Shown here one piece after another: positions 45,004 through 55,374 of a DNA stretch of 64,000 nucleotides. Each line of letters begins with the position of its first letter. Position 1 is the stretch's first letter. The stretch lies in the NCBI GenBank assembly GCA_947581795.1, contig CANPVS010000002.1:1-64000 (forward strand), in the 5' to 3' direction. A program made the translations under genes and the position numbers. The stretch is from an uncultured Oscillospiraceae bacterium. Lineage in GTDB: Bacteria > Bacillota > Clostridia > Oscillospirales > Oscillospiraceae. Below the pieces are notes generated by a model. The model saw only the letters and a program-made list of their open reading frames with translations, did not search any database and was not told where the DNA came from.

Positions 45004-46272
45004 TTGAGAGGGGCCGCCAGAAGAAGAGCCAGCGGGCCGCATCTGCCGCCTGTGGAAGAGATCGAGCTGTCCTCGGCCCATAAAGGGCCGAGGATCGCAG
45101 CCGCGATCCTGCTGCTGGTGATCGGTGTGGGCGCGCTGGTTTTCGCGTTCATGCAGCTGCTGGCCGCCCAGAGCGGCTGGCAGGAGATCGGCGCCTCCTC
45201 CGGGAGCGTGTCCTGCGCGGACGAGTTCACCCTGCTCTATGACCTTGGCGCCGGGGGCGAATCCGCCTCCGCGGAGAAGAGAGCCCTGAACGCGCTGTGG
45301 TCCCAGGCCACAACTACGGGCTACCAGCTGTTCACCAACGACAGCCTCTTCGCGGATACGCACAACGTGCGCTATATCAACGACCACCCCAACGAGATCG
45401 TGGAGGTGGACCCGGCCCTGTATCAGGCCTTTTCCCAGGTGGTATCCTCCGGTGACCGGCACGTATATCTTGGCCCCGTGACCGACTACTATCAGAATCT
45501 GTTCTTCTGCCAGTCTGACAGTGAGACGGCTGGCTATGATCCGGCCCAGGATGAGAGCCTCCGCCAGTGGTACGCCCAGTGCGCTGCCTATGCCAGTGAC
45601 CCACAGGCGGTGGCGCTGGAGCTCATGGACGGGAATAAGGTGTGCCTGCATGTGTCGGAGGACTATCTGGCCTTTGCCCGGCAGGAGGAGATCACCGACT
45701 TCATCGAGTTCGGGTGGATGAAAAACGCCTTCCTGGCCGACTACCTGGCCGGGGTACTGGAGGAGAAGGGCTTTATCAACGGCGCTGTCTCCAGCTACGA
45801 CGGGTTCGTGCGGAACCTGGACCAGCGGGACACGGTCATGGGCATCAACGTCTTCGACCGGCCTGATGGCCAGCCGGTGGCCGCGGCGGTGCTGCAGTAT
45901 TCAGGCCCCCACAGCTTCATCTCCCTGCGGAACTATCCGGCGGTGGAGCTGGACGAGAGGCGGTTTTACACCATGGAGGACGGGCGCGTGCTGGCGGCCT
46001 ATCTGGACACGGCGGACGGCCTGCAGAGGACCGCTGCCGATGGGCTCATCGTCTATTCCGAGACGGTGAGCTGCGGGGAGATGGCCCTGGAGCTGGCGCC
46101 TATCTACGTGGCCGACAGCCTGGATACGGACGCCCTGACCGCGCTGGCGGGGGAGGGGGTCTACACCCTCCGCTGCGAGGACGGACAGGTCCTCTATACG
46201 GACCCGGACGCGCAGCTCTCGGACTTCTACGAGACGGAGGACGTCACCTATACAAGCAAATTCGTTGGCTGA
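45004..46272 (+). CDS. Membrane-anchored protein of unknown function in the peptide ABC operon
   Basis: Not recognised. The 422-residue frame starts at TTG immediately after the previous stop, so it is probably translated by coupling. After a basic cytoplasmic N-terminus with a PPVEEIEL segment there is one membrane helix (about 31-53, RIAAAILLLVIGVGALVFAF). The remainder is extracytoplasmic. Recurrent features are EFTLLYDLGAGG, YINDHPNEIVEVDPALYQAF and a block INGAVSSYDGFVRNLDQRD that is loosely ApbE-like, though the resemblance is too weak to assign. Position suggests an accessory subunit or assembly factor of the transporter. Confidence 0.75.
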   Translation: MRGAARRRASGPHLPPVEEIELSSAHKGPRIAAAILLLVIGVGALVFAFMQLLAAQSGWQEIGASSGSVSCADEFTLLYDLGAGGESASAEKRALNALWSQATTTGYQLFTNDSLFADTHNVRYINDHPNEIVEVDPALYQAFSQVVSSGDRHVYLGPVTDYYQNLFFCQSDSETAGYDPAQDESLRQWYAQCAAYASDPQAVALELMDGNKVCLHVSEDYLAFARQEEITDFIEFGWMKNAFLADYLAGVLEEKGFINGAVSSYDGFVRNLDQRDTVMGINVFDRPDGQPVAAAVLQYSGPHSFISLRNYPAVELDERRFYTMEDGRVLAAYLDTADGLQRTAADGLIVYSETVSCGEMALELAPIYVADSLDTDALTALAGEGVYTLRCEDGQVLYTDPDAQLSDFYETEDVTYTSKFVG

Positions 46273-46287
46273 AACGAAATATAGCGG

Positions 46288-46315
46288 CTGCCGCCCTACG
46301 GGGCGGCAGTTTTTT
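46288..46315 (+). terminator. Terminator of the peptide ABC operon
   Basis: CTGCCGCCC (46288-46296), loop TACG, GGGCGGCAG (46301-46309) and six T's. Confidence 0.93.
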
Positions 46316-46385
46316 GTATATTCACTGTCTTGTTGGATAAAACCGATAAATGAATGATTTTTTCGTGAATCGTTTTTGTATCTTA

Positions 46386-46413
46386 TTGACATTCGCCAAA
46401 ATGGGATTATACT
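46386..46413 (+). promoter_or_regulatory. Promoter of the Fbp-type ABC operon
   Basis: TTGACA (46386-46391), a 16-bp spacer and TATACT (46408-46413), within an AT-rich 200-bp intergenic region. Confidence 0.78.
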
Positions 46414-46478
46414 AGGAGAGTAAATGACAGCAAATCGTTAGCTTGTCAAAACACTACATTACATAAGGAGGCTTTCCC

Positions 46479-47585
46479 ATGAAAAAGTATCTTGCGATGC
46501 TCCTGGCCCTGATCATGGTCCTGGCCCTGGCTGTCCCCGCGATGGCCGCCGAGCCCGAGACTGAGTTCGATCCGGACCTGGTCGCCGCCGCCCAGGAAGA
46601 GGGCGAGCTGGTGGTCTACGGCTCCTGCGAGGAGCCCTACCTGGCCGCCGCCGCCGAGCACTTCCAGGAACTGTTCGGCATCGAGGTCGCCTATCAGCGC
46701 CTGTCCACCGGCGAGGTCCAGGCGAAGATCGAGGAAGAGGACGGCAATCCCTCCGCTGACGTCTGGTTCGGCGGCACCACCGACCCGTACAACGTCGTGG
46801 CTGCCGAGGGACTGCTGGAGCCCTATGAGGCCACCAATGCCAGCCATCTGACCGGCGACCAGTACAAGCACGCCGAGGGCATGTGGTATGGCATCTACAA
46901 GGGCATCCTGGGCATCATGGTCAACAAGGATGAGCTGGAGCGCATGGAGCTGCCCGTCCCCGAGGACTGGGCCGACCTGACCGACCCCCAGTATGAAGGC
47001 CTGATCTGGATGTCCAACTACAACACCGCCGGCACCGCCAAGCTGGTCATCAACACCATGATCCAGAAGTACGGCCACGACGAGGGCATCCAGTACCTGG
47101 TGGACCTGGACAAGAACATCGAGGTCTATACCAAGTCCGGCTCCGGCCCGTCCAAGAACATCGGCACCGGTGAGTGCGTCATCGGCATCGGCTTCCTGCA
47201 TGACGGCATCACCCAGATCATCGACAACGGCTACGAGAACGTCCAGCTGATCATCCCCTCCAGCGGCACCTCCTTTGAGATCGGCGCTACCGCCATCTTC
47301 AAGGGCGCGGCCCATCCCAACGCCGCCAAGCTGTGGATCGAGTACGCTCTGAGCCCCGACTGCGTCAACCTGGCCAAGGACACCGGCTCCTACCAGTTCC
47401 TGGTCATCGACAACGCCGAGCAGCCCGAGCAGGCCGCCGAGTTCGGCCTGGACCCCGAGAACGTCATGGAGTATGACTTCGAGGACGCCACCGAGAACAT
47501 CGGCACCTATGTGGAGGAGGTCATGGACGCTCTGGCCAACGCCGGCGCGGACACCGAGGACGCCGGTCGTTTCCAGACCGAGTGA
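46479..47585 (+). CDS. ABC transporter substrate-binding protein, ferric iron (Fbp/Afu)-like
   Basis: Exported binding protein of 368 residues. The signal peptide is MKKYLAMLLALIMVLALAVP followed by AMAAEP, and no lipobox cysteine follows. The fold signature of family 1/6 iron-type binding proteins is visible: GELVVYGSCEEPYLAAAAEHF, PSADVWFGGTTDPYNVVAAEGLLEPY and YGIYKGILGIMVNKDEL. Ligand could be ferric iron, a phosphonate or another small anion; typical Fbp tyrosine pairs cannot be assigned by eye. Permease and ATPase follow. Confidence 0.85.
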   Translation: MKKYLAMLLALIMVLALAVPAMAAEPETEFDPDLVAAAQEEGELVVYGSCEEPYLAAAAEHFQELFGIEVAYQRLSTGEVQAKIEEEDGNPSADVWFGGTTDPYNVVAAEGLLEPYEATNASHLTGDQYKHAEGMWYGIYKGILGIMVNKDELERMELPVPEDWADLTDPQYEGLIWMSNYNTAGTAKLVINTMIQKYGHDEGIQYLVDLDKNIEVYTKSGSGPSKNIGTGECVIGIGFLHDGITQIIDNGYENVQLIIPSSGTSFEIGATAIFKGAAHPNAAKLWIEYALSPDCVNLAKDTGSYQFLVIDNAEQPEQAAEFGLDPENVMEYDFEDATENIGTYVEEVMDALANAGADTEDAGRFQTE

Positions 47586-47621
47586 TCTTGATTCCTGAGC
47601 ACAAGTTGAACTAACCGGCGG

Positions 47622-47650
47622 CGGGGATGGCGCATTCGTCGCCATCCCCG
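47622..47650 (+). promoter_or_regulatory. Intercistronic hairpin between binding protein and permease
   Basis: CGGGGATGGCG (47622-47632), loop CATTCGT, CGCCATCCCCG (47640-47650). There is no T-run, so it more likely protects the upstream mRNA or dampens downstream expression than fully terminates. Confidence 0.7.
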
Positions 47651-47704
47651 TCTTCCTTTCCCCGCATTCCATAACTCCTTTGAAAAAAGAGAGGAGGGAC
47701 TTTC

Positions 47705-49417
47705 ATGGCAAGAAGCCAGAGCGCGGCGCTGGACCGGAAAAAGCTCATGGCCGACCCGGTGATGGTGGGCACCATCGTGGTCCTCATCACGTTTTTGACA
47801 TTGTTTATCCTGTACCCCCTGGCCATCCTGCTGGTGGACAGCGTCTACGGAGACGACGGCCTGACGCTGGACATCTTCAAGCGGGTCCTGGCCATGCCCA
47901 ACTTCCGCAAGGCCATCACCAACACCCTGAAAGTGGGCTTTCTGGTGGGCATCCTGTCGGCGGCGGTGGGACTGCTGTTCGCCTATGTGGAGGTATATGT
48001 AAAAGTGGGCCGGGGCGTGGGCGGCCTTTTCAAGGTCGTGTCCATGCTGCCGGTGGTGTCGCCGCCCTTCGTACTGAGCCTTTCCATGATCATGCTCTTC
48101 GGCAAGGCGGGACTCATCACGAGGTTCCTGCTGCACATCTATGACAACAGCGTATACGGCTTCTGGGGCATCGTGATCGTGCAGACCCTCACATTCTTCC
48201 CGGTCTGTTACATGATGCTGAAGGGGCTTTTGAAGAATATAGACCCCTCGTTGGAGGAAGCGGCCCGGGACATGGGCGCGGGGCGGATGAAGGTGTTCAC
48301 CAGCGTGACGCTGCCCCTGCTGCTGCCCGGCCTTGGCAACGCCTTCCTGGTGACGTTCATCGAGTCCATCGCGGACTTCGCCAACCCCATGATCATCGGC
48401 GGCAGCTACGATACCCTGGCCACCACCATCTACCTGCAGATCACTGGCGCCTACGACAAGCAGGGCGCGGCGGCCATGGCCGTGGTGCTGCTGACCATCA
48501 CGCTCCTGATGTTCGCGGTGCAGAAGTACTACCTGGAGGCCAAGACGGCCGCCACCCTCACGGGCAAGGCCTCCCGGGGCCGGATGCTCATCGAGGACAA
48601 GAGCGTGACCCGGCCGCTGACCTTCCTGTGCGGCCTGGCGGCGGCCTTCGTCATTATGATGTACCTGTGCGTGCCCATCGGCGCGCTGTTCCCCACCTGG
48701 GGCTACAAGTTCACGCCGCTGACCTTCAAGTGGTTTGAGCAGGTATTCACCCGGTATAAGGGCTTCAAGGCCTTCACGGACTCCTTCGTACTGAGCCTCA
48801 TTTCCGCCCCCATCACGGCCCTGCTCAGTATGATCATCTCCTACCTGGTGGTCAAACGGAAGTTCAAGGCCAAGGGCTTTATCGAGGCCGTATCCATGCT
48901 GGCCATGGCGGTGCCCGGTACGGTGCTGGGCGTGGGATATATCCGGGGCTTCTCCGGCGGCCTGTTCCACACCGGCCTTCTCCAGGGCATCTACGGGAGC
49001 GCTGCCATCCTCATCATCGTGTTCGTGGTGCGCTCGCTGCCCACGGGCACCCGAAGCGGCATATCCGCCCTGCGGCAGATCGACAAGTCCATCGAGGAGT
49101 CGGCCTACGACATGGGCGCGGACAGTTTCAAGGTGTTCATGACCGTGACGCTGCCCCTCATCAAGGACTCGTTCCTCTCCGGTCTGGTCACCGCCTTCGT
49201 GCGGAGCATCACCGCCATCTCCGCCATCATCCTGCTGGTGACGCCGCAGTTTTTGCTCATCACCGTGCAGATCAACGAGTTCGCGGAGAAGGGCTCCTAC
49301 TCCATCGCCTGCGCCTTTGCAACGATCCTGATCCTGATCACCTATGGCGCGGTGCTTCTCATGAATCTCTTCATCCGCTTCTTCGGCACCAGCAGAAAGT
49401 TAAAGGAGGATGTGTGA
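47705..49417 (+). CDS. ABC transporter permease, FbpB/ThiP-like double-length
   Basis: Inner-membrane subunit of 570 residues with two BPD_transp_1 halves in one chain, each with its own coupling motif. These are EEAARDMGAGRMKVFTSVTLPLLLPGL and EESAYDMGADSFKVFMTVTLPLIKDS. About 12 hydrophobic helices are visible. This layout is normal for iron (FbpB), thiamin and phosphonate-type importers, so no second permease is needed. Confidence 0.92.
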   Translation: MARSQSAALDRKKLMADPVMVGTIVVLITFLTLFILYPLAILLVDSVYGDDGLTLDIFKRVLAMPNFRKAITNTLKVGFLVGILSAAVGLLFAYVEVYVKVGRGVGGLFKVVSMLPVVSPPFVLSLSMIMLFGKAGLITRFLLHIYDNSVYGFWGIVIVQTLTFFPVCYMMLKGLLKNIDPSLEEAARDMGAGRMKVFTSVTLPLLLPGLGNAFLVTFIESIADFANPMIIGGSYDTLATTIYLQITGAYDKQGAAAMAVVLLTITLLMFAVQKYYLEAKTAATLTGKASRGRMLIEDKSVTRPLTFLCGLAAAFVIMMYLCVPIGALFPTWGYKFTPLTFKWFEQVFTRYKGFKAFTDSFVLSLISAPITALLSMIISYLVVKRKFKAKGFIEAVSMLAMAVPGTVLGVGYIRGFSGGLFHTGLLQGIYGSAAILIIVFVVRSLPTGTRSGISALRQIDKSIEESAYDMGADSFKVFMTVTLPLIKDSFLSGLVTAFVRSITAISAIILLVTPQFLLITVQINEFAEKGSYSIACAFATILILITYGAVLLMNLFIRFFGTSRKLKEDV

Positions 49418-49418
49418 T

Positions 49419-50495
<1,077 letters not shown>

Positions 50496-50501
50496 AAGGC
50501 A

Positions 50502-50528
50502 GGGGGCCGCTCTTTAAGGGCGGCCTCC
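50502..50528 (+). promoter_or_regulatory. Hairpin between fbpC-like gene and ROK-like gene
   Basis: GGGGGCCGC (50502-50510) and GCGGCCTCC (50520-50528), one G-T pair, followed by GTTATTTA. It may be a weak terminator. The ROK-like gene 10 bp later lacks a clear ribosome binding site. Confidence 0.55.
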
Positions 50529-50538
50529 GTTATTTACG

Positions 50539-52170
50539 ATGGACGAGAGAAAAATGATGCAGTCTTTCCTGGACGCCGAAGCGGAAGACAGACCGGTGTG
50601 GATCGCCGACGTACGCGAGGCGGCGGAGGCCGAGCCGGACACGGCCCATGTGAGCGCGCGGCTTTTGCTGTCCGACGGCGGCACGGTGGACTTCTCCATC
50701 CCCATTCCCCGGACGGAGACAGGCGAGGGACATGACTTCGCCTGGGAGTACCTGCGGGCCACCGTGTTTAACATCCTGGCGGTCTATGGGGGCCAGGCCC
50801 TGCAGCTTCTATATGATTGGGACATGGAGATAGGCAGCCTGGTGCGGATGCTGCCGCTCGCGTTTCAGGTCATTGAGATCCACCGCAGCGGATACGGCAA
50901 GACAGTCAGCGTGGCGAACCGGATCAACCGGGCCCTTGGCGGCCGTAAATTTGATTTGATCTATAACTACGAAAAGCCTCTCTTTCCCGCGCCGGAGCCC
51001 CATGCCGCGAATGGAGGCGCTGAGCTTGCCGACAGGCTGAAGAAGGCGGCGGAAAAGGCGGAGAAAGGCCTTCTCTGCGGCGTGGACGTGGGCGGCACGG
51101 ACGTAAAGCTGGCCCTGGCGAAAAACGGGGAGCTGCTCTGCGTGCGGGTGATGGATTGGGACCCCTCCCAAAGCCCCACGGCGGAGGGGATCATCGGACC
51201 CCTTATAGACTTTATTCAGGCCGCGCTTGACGAGGCCGCTCCCGGAGAGAAGCTGGACAGCCTGGGCGTCAGTTTTCCCGACGTGGTGGTCCGGGACCGT
51301 ATCGTGGGCGGGGAGACGCCCAAAACGAAGGGCATCCGGGAAAATGCTGGGAACTACGAGGCGGAGTTTGCCGAGCTCACAAACCTGAAAGATACGCTGG
51401 CGGCGCTGTGCGTCCCCGGCGCGCCTGTCCATATCATCAACGACGGCCACATGGCGGCCTTCACCGCGGCTATGGAGATGGCCCACGGCGGCCGGGAGGG
51501 AGAACTGGACAGGGGCGTTATCGCCCACACTCTGGGCACAGACCTGGGCACCGGGTGGCTTTCGCCGGACGGGTCCATACCGGAGGGGCCCATGGAGCTT
51601 TACGACCTGCTTCTGGACCTGGGGAGCGGTCCCAGCCGGGCGCTGGACCCGGCTGACCTGCGTTCCACCCGCAACGAGAATTCCGGTCTGCCCGGGTCCC
51701 GGCGGTACATGGGCCAGGCGGCCGCCTTCCGACTGGCATGGGAACTGGACACGACCCTGCTGGACGGCTTCGTGGCCTGGGAGGGGGAGACGGTGCGCAT
51801 CATATCGGAGCCGGACATGCGCAAGCCCTGCCTGGCCCACCTGATGGCCAAGGCGGAGGAGGGACACCCTGCGGCCCGGGAGATATTCCGCCGCATCGGG
51901 ACGCACCTGGGCCAGGTTTGCCGGGAGGAGAAATGGCTGCTTCATCCGGTGACGGACACCCGCTTCCTCTTCGGCAGGCTCGTCAAGAGTCCGGTATGCT
52001 TTGCGCTTCTTCAGGAGGGCTGCGCCTCCGTGGCGCCCAATATCCATTTGGAGGCGGCGGACGAGGCCCTGGCCAACACGCACCTTATGAAGGCGCTGGC
52101 AAAAATGGAGAGCGGGGCGGTGGCCCAGTACGGCCAGGCGGTGGGAGCGCTCTATTACGCTCTCTATTGA
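50539..52170 (+). CDS. ROK-like sugar kinase with N-terminal extension
   Basis: Protein of 543 residues. Residues ~178-540 show the ASKHA/ROK pattern: phosphate-1 motif GVDVGGTDVKLALAK (about 181), INDGHMAAFTA, and GTDLGTGWL in the phosphate-2 region. The zinc-binding CxCGxxGC cluster of classical ROK repressors is absent. Residues 1-175 form a separate unrecognised domain that could be a ligand or regulatory module. The sugar substrate cannot be named. It follows the Fbp-type importer by 43 bp and ends 7 bp before the first candidate ATG of the TIR gene. Confidence 0.75.
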   Translation: MDERKMMQSFLDAEAEDRPVWIADVREAAEAEPDTAHVSARLLLSDGGTVDFSIPIPRTETGEGHDFAWEYLRATVFNILAVYGGQALQLLYDWDMEIGSLVRMLPLAFQVIEIHRSGYGKTVSVANRINRALGGRKFDLIYNYEKPLFPAPEPHAANGGAELADRLKKAAEKAEKGLLCGVDVGGTDVKLALAKNGELLCVRVMDWDPSQSPTAEGIIGPLIDFIQAALDEAAPGEKLDSLGVSFPDVVVRDRIVGGETPKTKGIRENAGNYEAEFAELTNLKDTLAALCVPGAPVHIINDGHMAAFTAAMEMAHGGREGELDRGVIAHTLGTDLGTGWLSPDGSIPEGPMELYDLLLDLGSGPSRALDPADLRSTRNENSGLPGSRRYMGQAAAFRLAWELDTTLLDGFVAWEGETVRIISEPDMRKPCLAHLMAKAEEGHPAAREIFRRIGTHLGQVCREEKWLLHPVTDTRFLFGRLVKSPVCFALLQEGCASVAPNIHLEAADEALANTHLMKALAKMESGAVAQYGQAVGALYYALY

Positions 52171-52213
52171 CAGGAACATGCGCCGCACAGCGGACAGAGA
52201 GGAGATGCAGACC

Positions 52214-55200
52214 GTGGAGGAGAACAGGCAGTACAGATATTTCGCGTTCATCAGCTATAGCCGCAAGGATGAGCGCTGGGCCAAGTGGCTGCAGAACCGT
52301 CTGGAGACCTACCATCTGCCCGCCGCCGTGCGCAAACAGCATGAGGACACGCCCAGGCGCATCGCGCCGGTGTTCCGGGACAAGACGGACCTGTCGGGGG
52401 GCGTTTTACAGGAACAGCTGCACAACGAACTGGACGAATCCCGTTTTTTGATCCTGATATGCTCGCCCAACAGCGCCGCGTCCGAGTGGGTGGACCGGGA
52501 AGTCCGGCGCTTCGTCGGGGGCGGCCGGGCAGAGCAAATCATTCCCTTTGTGGTGGACGGCGTAGCGGATCAGTCGGTATTCCCGCCGTCGCTGCGGTGG
52601 GGCGAGGAGAAATCCCTGCTGGGCATCAGCGTGGAGGAGATGGGTCGCACGGCGGCGTTCCTGCGGGTGGTGTCCACCATGCTGGGACTGAAATACGACG
52701 AGCTTGCGCGCCGGCACAGGAAGCGCATGGTCCGTCGGTGCGCGGCGGCGGCGGTGCTGGCAGTGCTGGCCCTGGCCGCTGCTGGCCGGGTTTGGTGGTA
52801 CTATACGCCCCACAGCGCCTATTACGCCAACTATGTGACCCGGTACGAGATACCGGAGGGCGTGAATGAGCTGAGCGCCAAAGAGCGGCAGGGTCTGAGC
52901 GAGTATTACCGCATCGTCACCCGCAAGGGAAAACCGGTGCTGCTGGAGCGGGTAAACGCCGCGGGCGACCTGGTGGATCCGTCCCTGCTGATGATAAACA
53001 CAGAGCAGCCGAGGACGGAATTCATCTATAACGACGACGGGAGCATTGCCAAAACAAAACTGTATAATGCGCAGGGACAGCCGGTGCTGCAAAAGTCGTT
53101 TGCCTACGAGCCGGGCACCGGCCAAATCGCCATCGACTACCAGCAGCCCTGGAACAGCCTGCAGGCGATGACGCTGGTGGGGGATACGTCCGACTTCTAT
53201 CTGGATGAGAACGATGGTAACCGCAGCGACGTCGCGCGGCTTTTGAACACCTATGACGAGAACGGCTTTCTGACGGAGAGCCTCTATCTGCGTGACAACC
53301 GCAACACCCCTGTCTGTGACGCCAACGGTGTGTACGGCATACGCTACGAGCACAGCGGGGAGGGGCTGATCACGGTGGCCGCGTACCTGGATGAGAACGG
53401 CCAGCCTCACGCCTCCCGCTACGGCGTGGCGGGAGAGCGCTATACATACGACGCGCAAGGGCGCTTGGTGCTGGGCGTGAGCTTTGACCAGAACGGGGAC
53501 CCGGTGCGCAATAATGAGGGCTACGCGCAGATGGCTACGGAATATGACGGTGCAGGCAACCTCGTGAACATCACCCTGTTGGATGAGAGTGGGGCGCGGT
53601 GCTACGGCGCCGAGGGATTTGCCGAGATGCAGATCGGTTATGATGACCGGGGCATGCGGGTGAGCGTCCGGTATTTCGGCACGGCCGGCCGGCCGGCCTA
53701 CGAGACAGAGAGCGGCGCCCACGAATTCCGTTATGGCTATGACGGGCAGGGGCGGGTGATCAGCGCCGATATCTATGACGCGGACGGAAAGCCCATGTAC
53801 GACCTGAACGGAGTGGCCAGCTCCCGCTTCTACTACGACGAGCTGGGCAGAGTGACGGCAGTCCGGTATGTTGACGCACAGGGCGAGCTGTGCCCGATGC
53901 TCGACGGCATAGCCGGTGTCGACATGACCTATGACGAGAACGGGTACCAACAGTCGTACACTCCCGTCGGCGCGGACGGCGAGCCGTACATATCAGACGA
54001 CGGCACCATAACGCTGTTTTTTACCTACGATGAACAGGGGAACCGTTTGCGTGAGGAAGGGCTGGACGAAAACGGGGCCCTGCTGGAGGACAGCGACGGT
54101 GTGGCGGTCATTACCTATGAGTATGACAGCGTGGGGAATCTGAGCTCTAAGTCGTATTTTGACAGCCGGGAGGAGCCATGTCTGCCGTGGGGCTACAGCA
54201 GTGTCCGGTACGTCTACAAGGACGGCAACTGCGTCTCGGAGAGTTATTTCGGCGTGGACGGCGAGCCGGTCAGTCCCCAGGGCTGGCATGAGAAACGGAA
54301 TGAATACGACGAATGGGGCAACGTCCGGTGCATCACCTACCATGACGAGCAGGGTGCGCTGGTCACGCAGGGGATCGCCCGACTGGAGCAGGTGAGTGAC
54401 AGCTACGGCAATGTGCTGGAGCAGCGCTATTACGACGCGGACGGCCAGCCGTACCAGTACGAGGGCGCCGTTGAGTCATACTGGAAGCGGGAGAGGGAGT
54501 ATGACCGCTGGGGCGATCTGGTGCGGGATACCTGTTATTCCCTCACGGGTCAGTACCGCCGCGGCTACGCTACGGCCCTGTTGCAGTACGACGCGCGGCA
54601 CAACGCCGTTCGCAATGAGTTCCTGGACGAGAATGGGGAGCCATGTGTAGACGACACCGGCGTCGGTGTGATCCTCAACACGTATGACGAGCGGAATCTG
54701 CTCCTGCGCCAGGAGTATCTGGACGGGAGCGGCCGGCCGGGCAGCAGCTACGGCATATCCGCGATCGAGAAACAGTACGATAAGCGCGGCAGGCTGGTGC
54801 GGGACCTGTATTACCGTCCCGACGGCAGCGGCGGGGAGACGATAGACCGCCAGTACGTTTACCTCTACGACGAGCACGGAGAGGTCGAGTCCCGCACTCT
54901 ATGGGAGGACGATGATGCGCAAAGCATGCTGATCCAAGCCATGTGTGTGAAGGCGTCCACTCCGGCCGCCGAGCAGGCGGGGATCGTCCCGGGGAGCGTG
55001 GTGCTGCTCTGGAGTGACTGGAATTACTATGCCTGCGGCTCTCCTGCTAACGCGGTAGAAGCGTTCCAGGAAGAGAGGCTGGACGACAGTCCCGACAGAG
55101 TGCTGTTGTTTGCGGCCGCGGAGCAGGGAGACGGACAGTACGGCATCGTGTATCGTCTCCTTGACCGAGAGGAGTCAGAGCAGATGCAGTTCGCCCAGGA

Positions 55201-55300
55201 TAAGATCACCATGGATGAGTACAGACAGATCGCCGAGATGTTTTCGTCTTTCCTCAAACGTGCGGAACAGGATCTGATAGACAGTGATGAGGCGGAATAA
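52214..55300 (+). CDS. TIR domain–transmembrane–YD/Rhs-like repeat protein, copy 1
   Basis: Protein of 1028 residues from GTG 52214, with AGAGAGGAG nine bases upstream; an ATG at 52178 would add 12 residues. Residues ~5-165 are a TIR domain: YFAFISYSRKDERWAKWL opens it, and SEWVDREVRRF contains WxxxE (W92, E96), as in the NAD-cleaving SARM1 class. A basic stretch precedes one membrane helix (~176-197), so TIR should be cytoplasmic. Outside, ~32-33-residue units of the form YDxxGxxxxxxYxDxxGxP fill ~270-905. A PDZ-like segment (AAEQAGIVPGSVVLLW) lies at ~915-990. Role inferred: receptor-like sensor. Confidence 0.85.
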   Translation: MEENRQYRYFAFISYSRKDERWAKWLQNRLETYHLPAAVRKQHEDTPRRIAPVFRDKTDLSGGVLQEQLHNELDESRFLILICSPNSAASEWVDREVRRFVGGGRAEQIIPFVVDGVADQSVFPPSLRWGEEKSLLGISVEEMGRTAAFLRVVSTMLGLKYDELARRHRKRMVRRCAAAAVLAVLALAAAGRVWWYYTPHSAYYANYVTRYEIPEGVNELSAKERQGLSEYYRIVTRKGKPVLLERVNAAGDLVDPSLLMINTEQPRTEFIYNDDGSIAKTKLYNAQGQPVLQKSFAYEPGTGQIAIDYQQPWNSLQAMTLVGDTSDFYLDENDGNRSDVARLLNTYDENGFLTESLYLRDNRNTPVCDANGVYGIRYEHSGEGLITVAAYLDENGQPHASRYGVAGERYTYDAQGRLVLGVSFDQNGDPVRNNEGYAQMATEYDGAGNLVNITLLDESGARCYGAEGFAEMQIGYDDRGMRVSVRYFGTAGRPAYETESGAHEFRYGYDGQGRVISADIYDADGKPMYDLNGVASSRFYYDELGRVTAVRYVDAQGELCPMLDGIAGVDMTYDENGYQQSYTPVGADGEPYISDDGTITLFFTYDEQGNRLREEGLDENGALLEDSDGVAVITYEYDSVGNLSSKSYFDSREEPCLPWGYSSVRYVYKDGNCVSESYFGVDGEPVSPQGWHEKRNEYDEWGNVRCITYHDEQGALVTQGIARLEQVSDSYGNVLEQRYYDADGQPYQYEGAVESYWKREREYDRWGDLVRDTCYSLTGQYRRGYATALLQYDARHNAVRNEFLDENGEPCVDDTGVGVILNTYDERNLLLRQEYLDGSGRPGSSYGISAIEKQYDKRGRLVRDLYYRPDGSGGETIDRQYVYLYDEHGEVESRTLWEDDDAQSMLIQAMCVKASTPAAEQAGIVPGSVVLLWSDWNYYACGSPANAVEAFQEERLDDSPDRVLLFAAAEQGDGQYGIVYRLLDREESEQMQFAQDKITMDEYRQIAEMFSSFLKRAEQDLIDSDEAE

Positions 55301-55302
55301 GA

Positions 55303-55332
55303 CCGCCGGGCCGCTGTTGACGACCGGCGGCT
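55303..55332. repeat. Duplicated hairpin and remnant -35 after TIR copy 1
   Basis: CCGCCGG...CCGGCGG encloses CTGTTGACGA. The same unit after copy 2 (58463-58492) carries TTGACA, the -35 box of the pyrimidine operon promoter. Here no -10 box follows. Confidence 0.7.
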
Positions 55333-55374
55333 GAGAACATGCGCCGCACAGCGGACAGAGAGGAGGTGCAGACG

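Noticed and set aside
46320-46385. Possible Fur box upstream of the ferric-iron-type binding protein
   Set aside because: The AT-rich sequence has only scattered GATAA/GAAT matches and no 19-bp inverted repeat close to the consensus.
55339-55374. ATG start 12 codons upstream for the TIR genes (52178 and 55339)
   Set aside because: The conserved ATG lacks a well-placed ribosome binding site in copy 2, whereas AGGAGG stands eight bases before the GTG at 55375. The shared upstream DNA is explained by the duplication.
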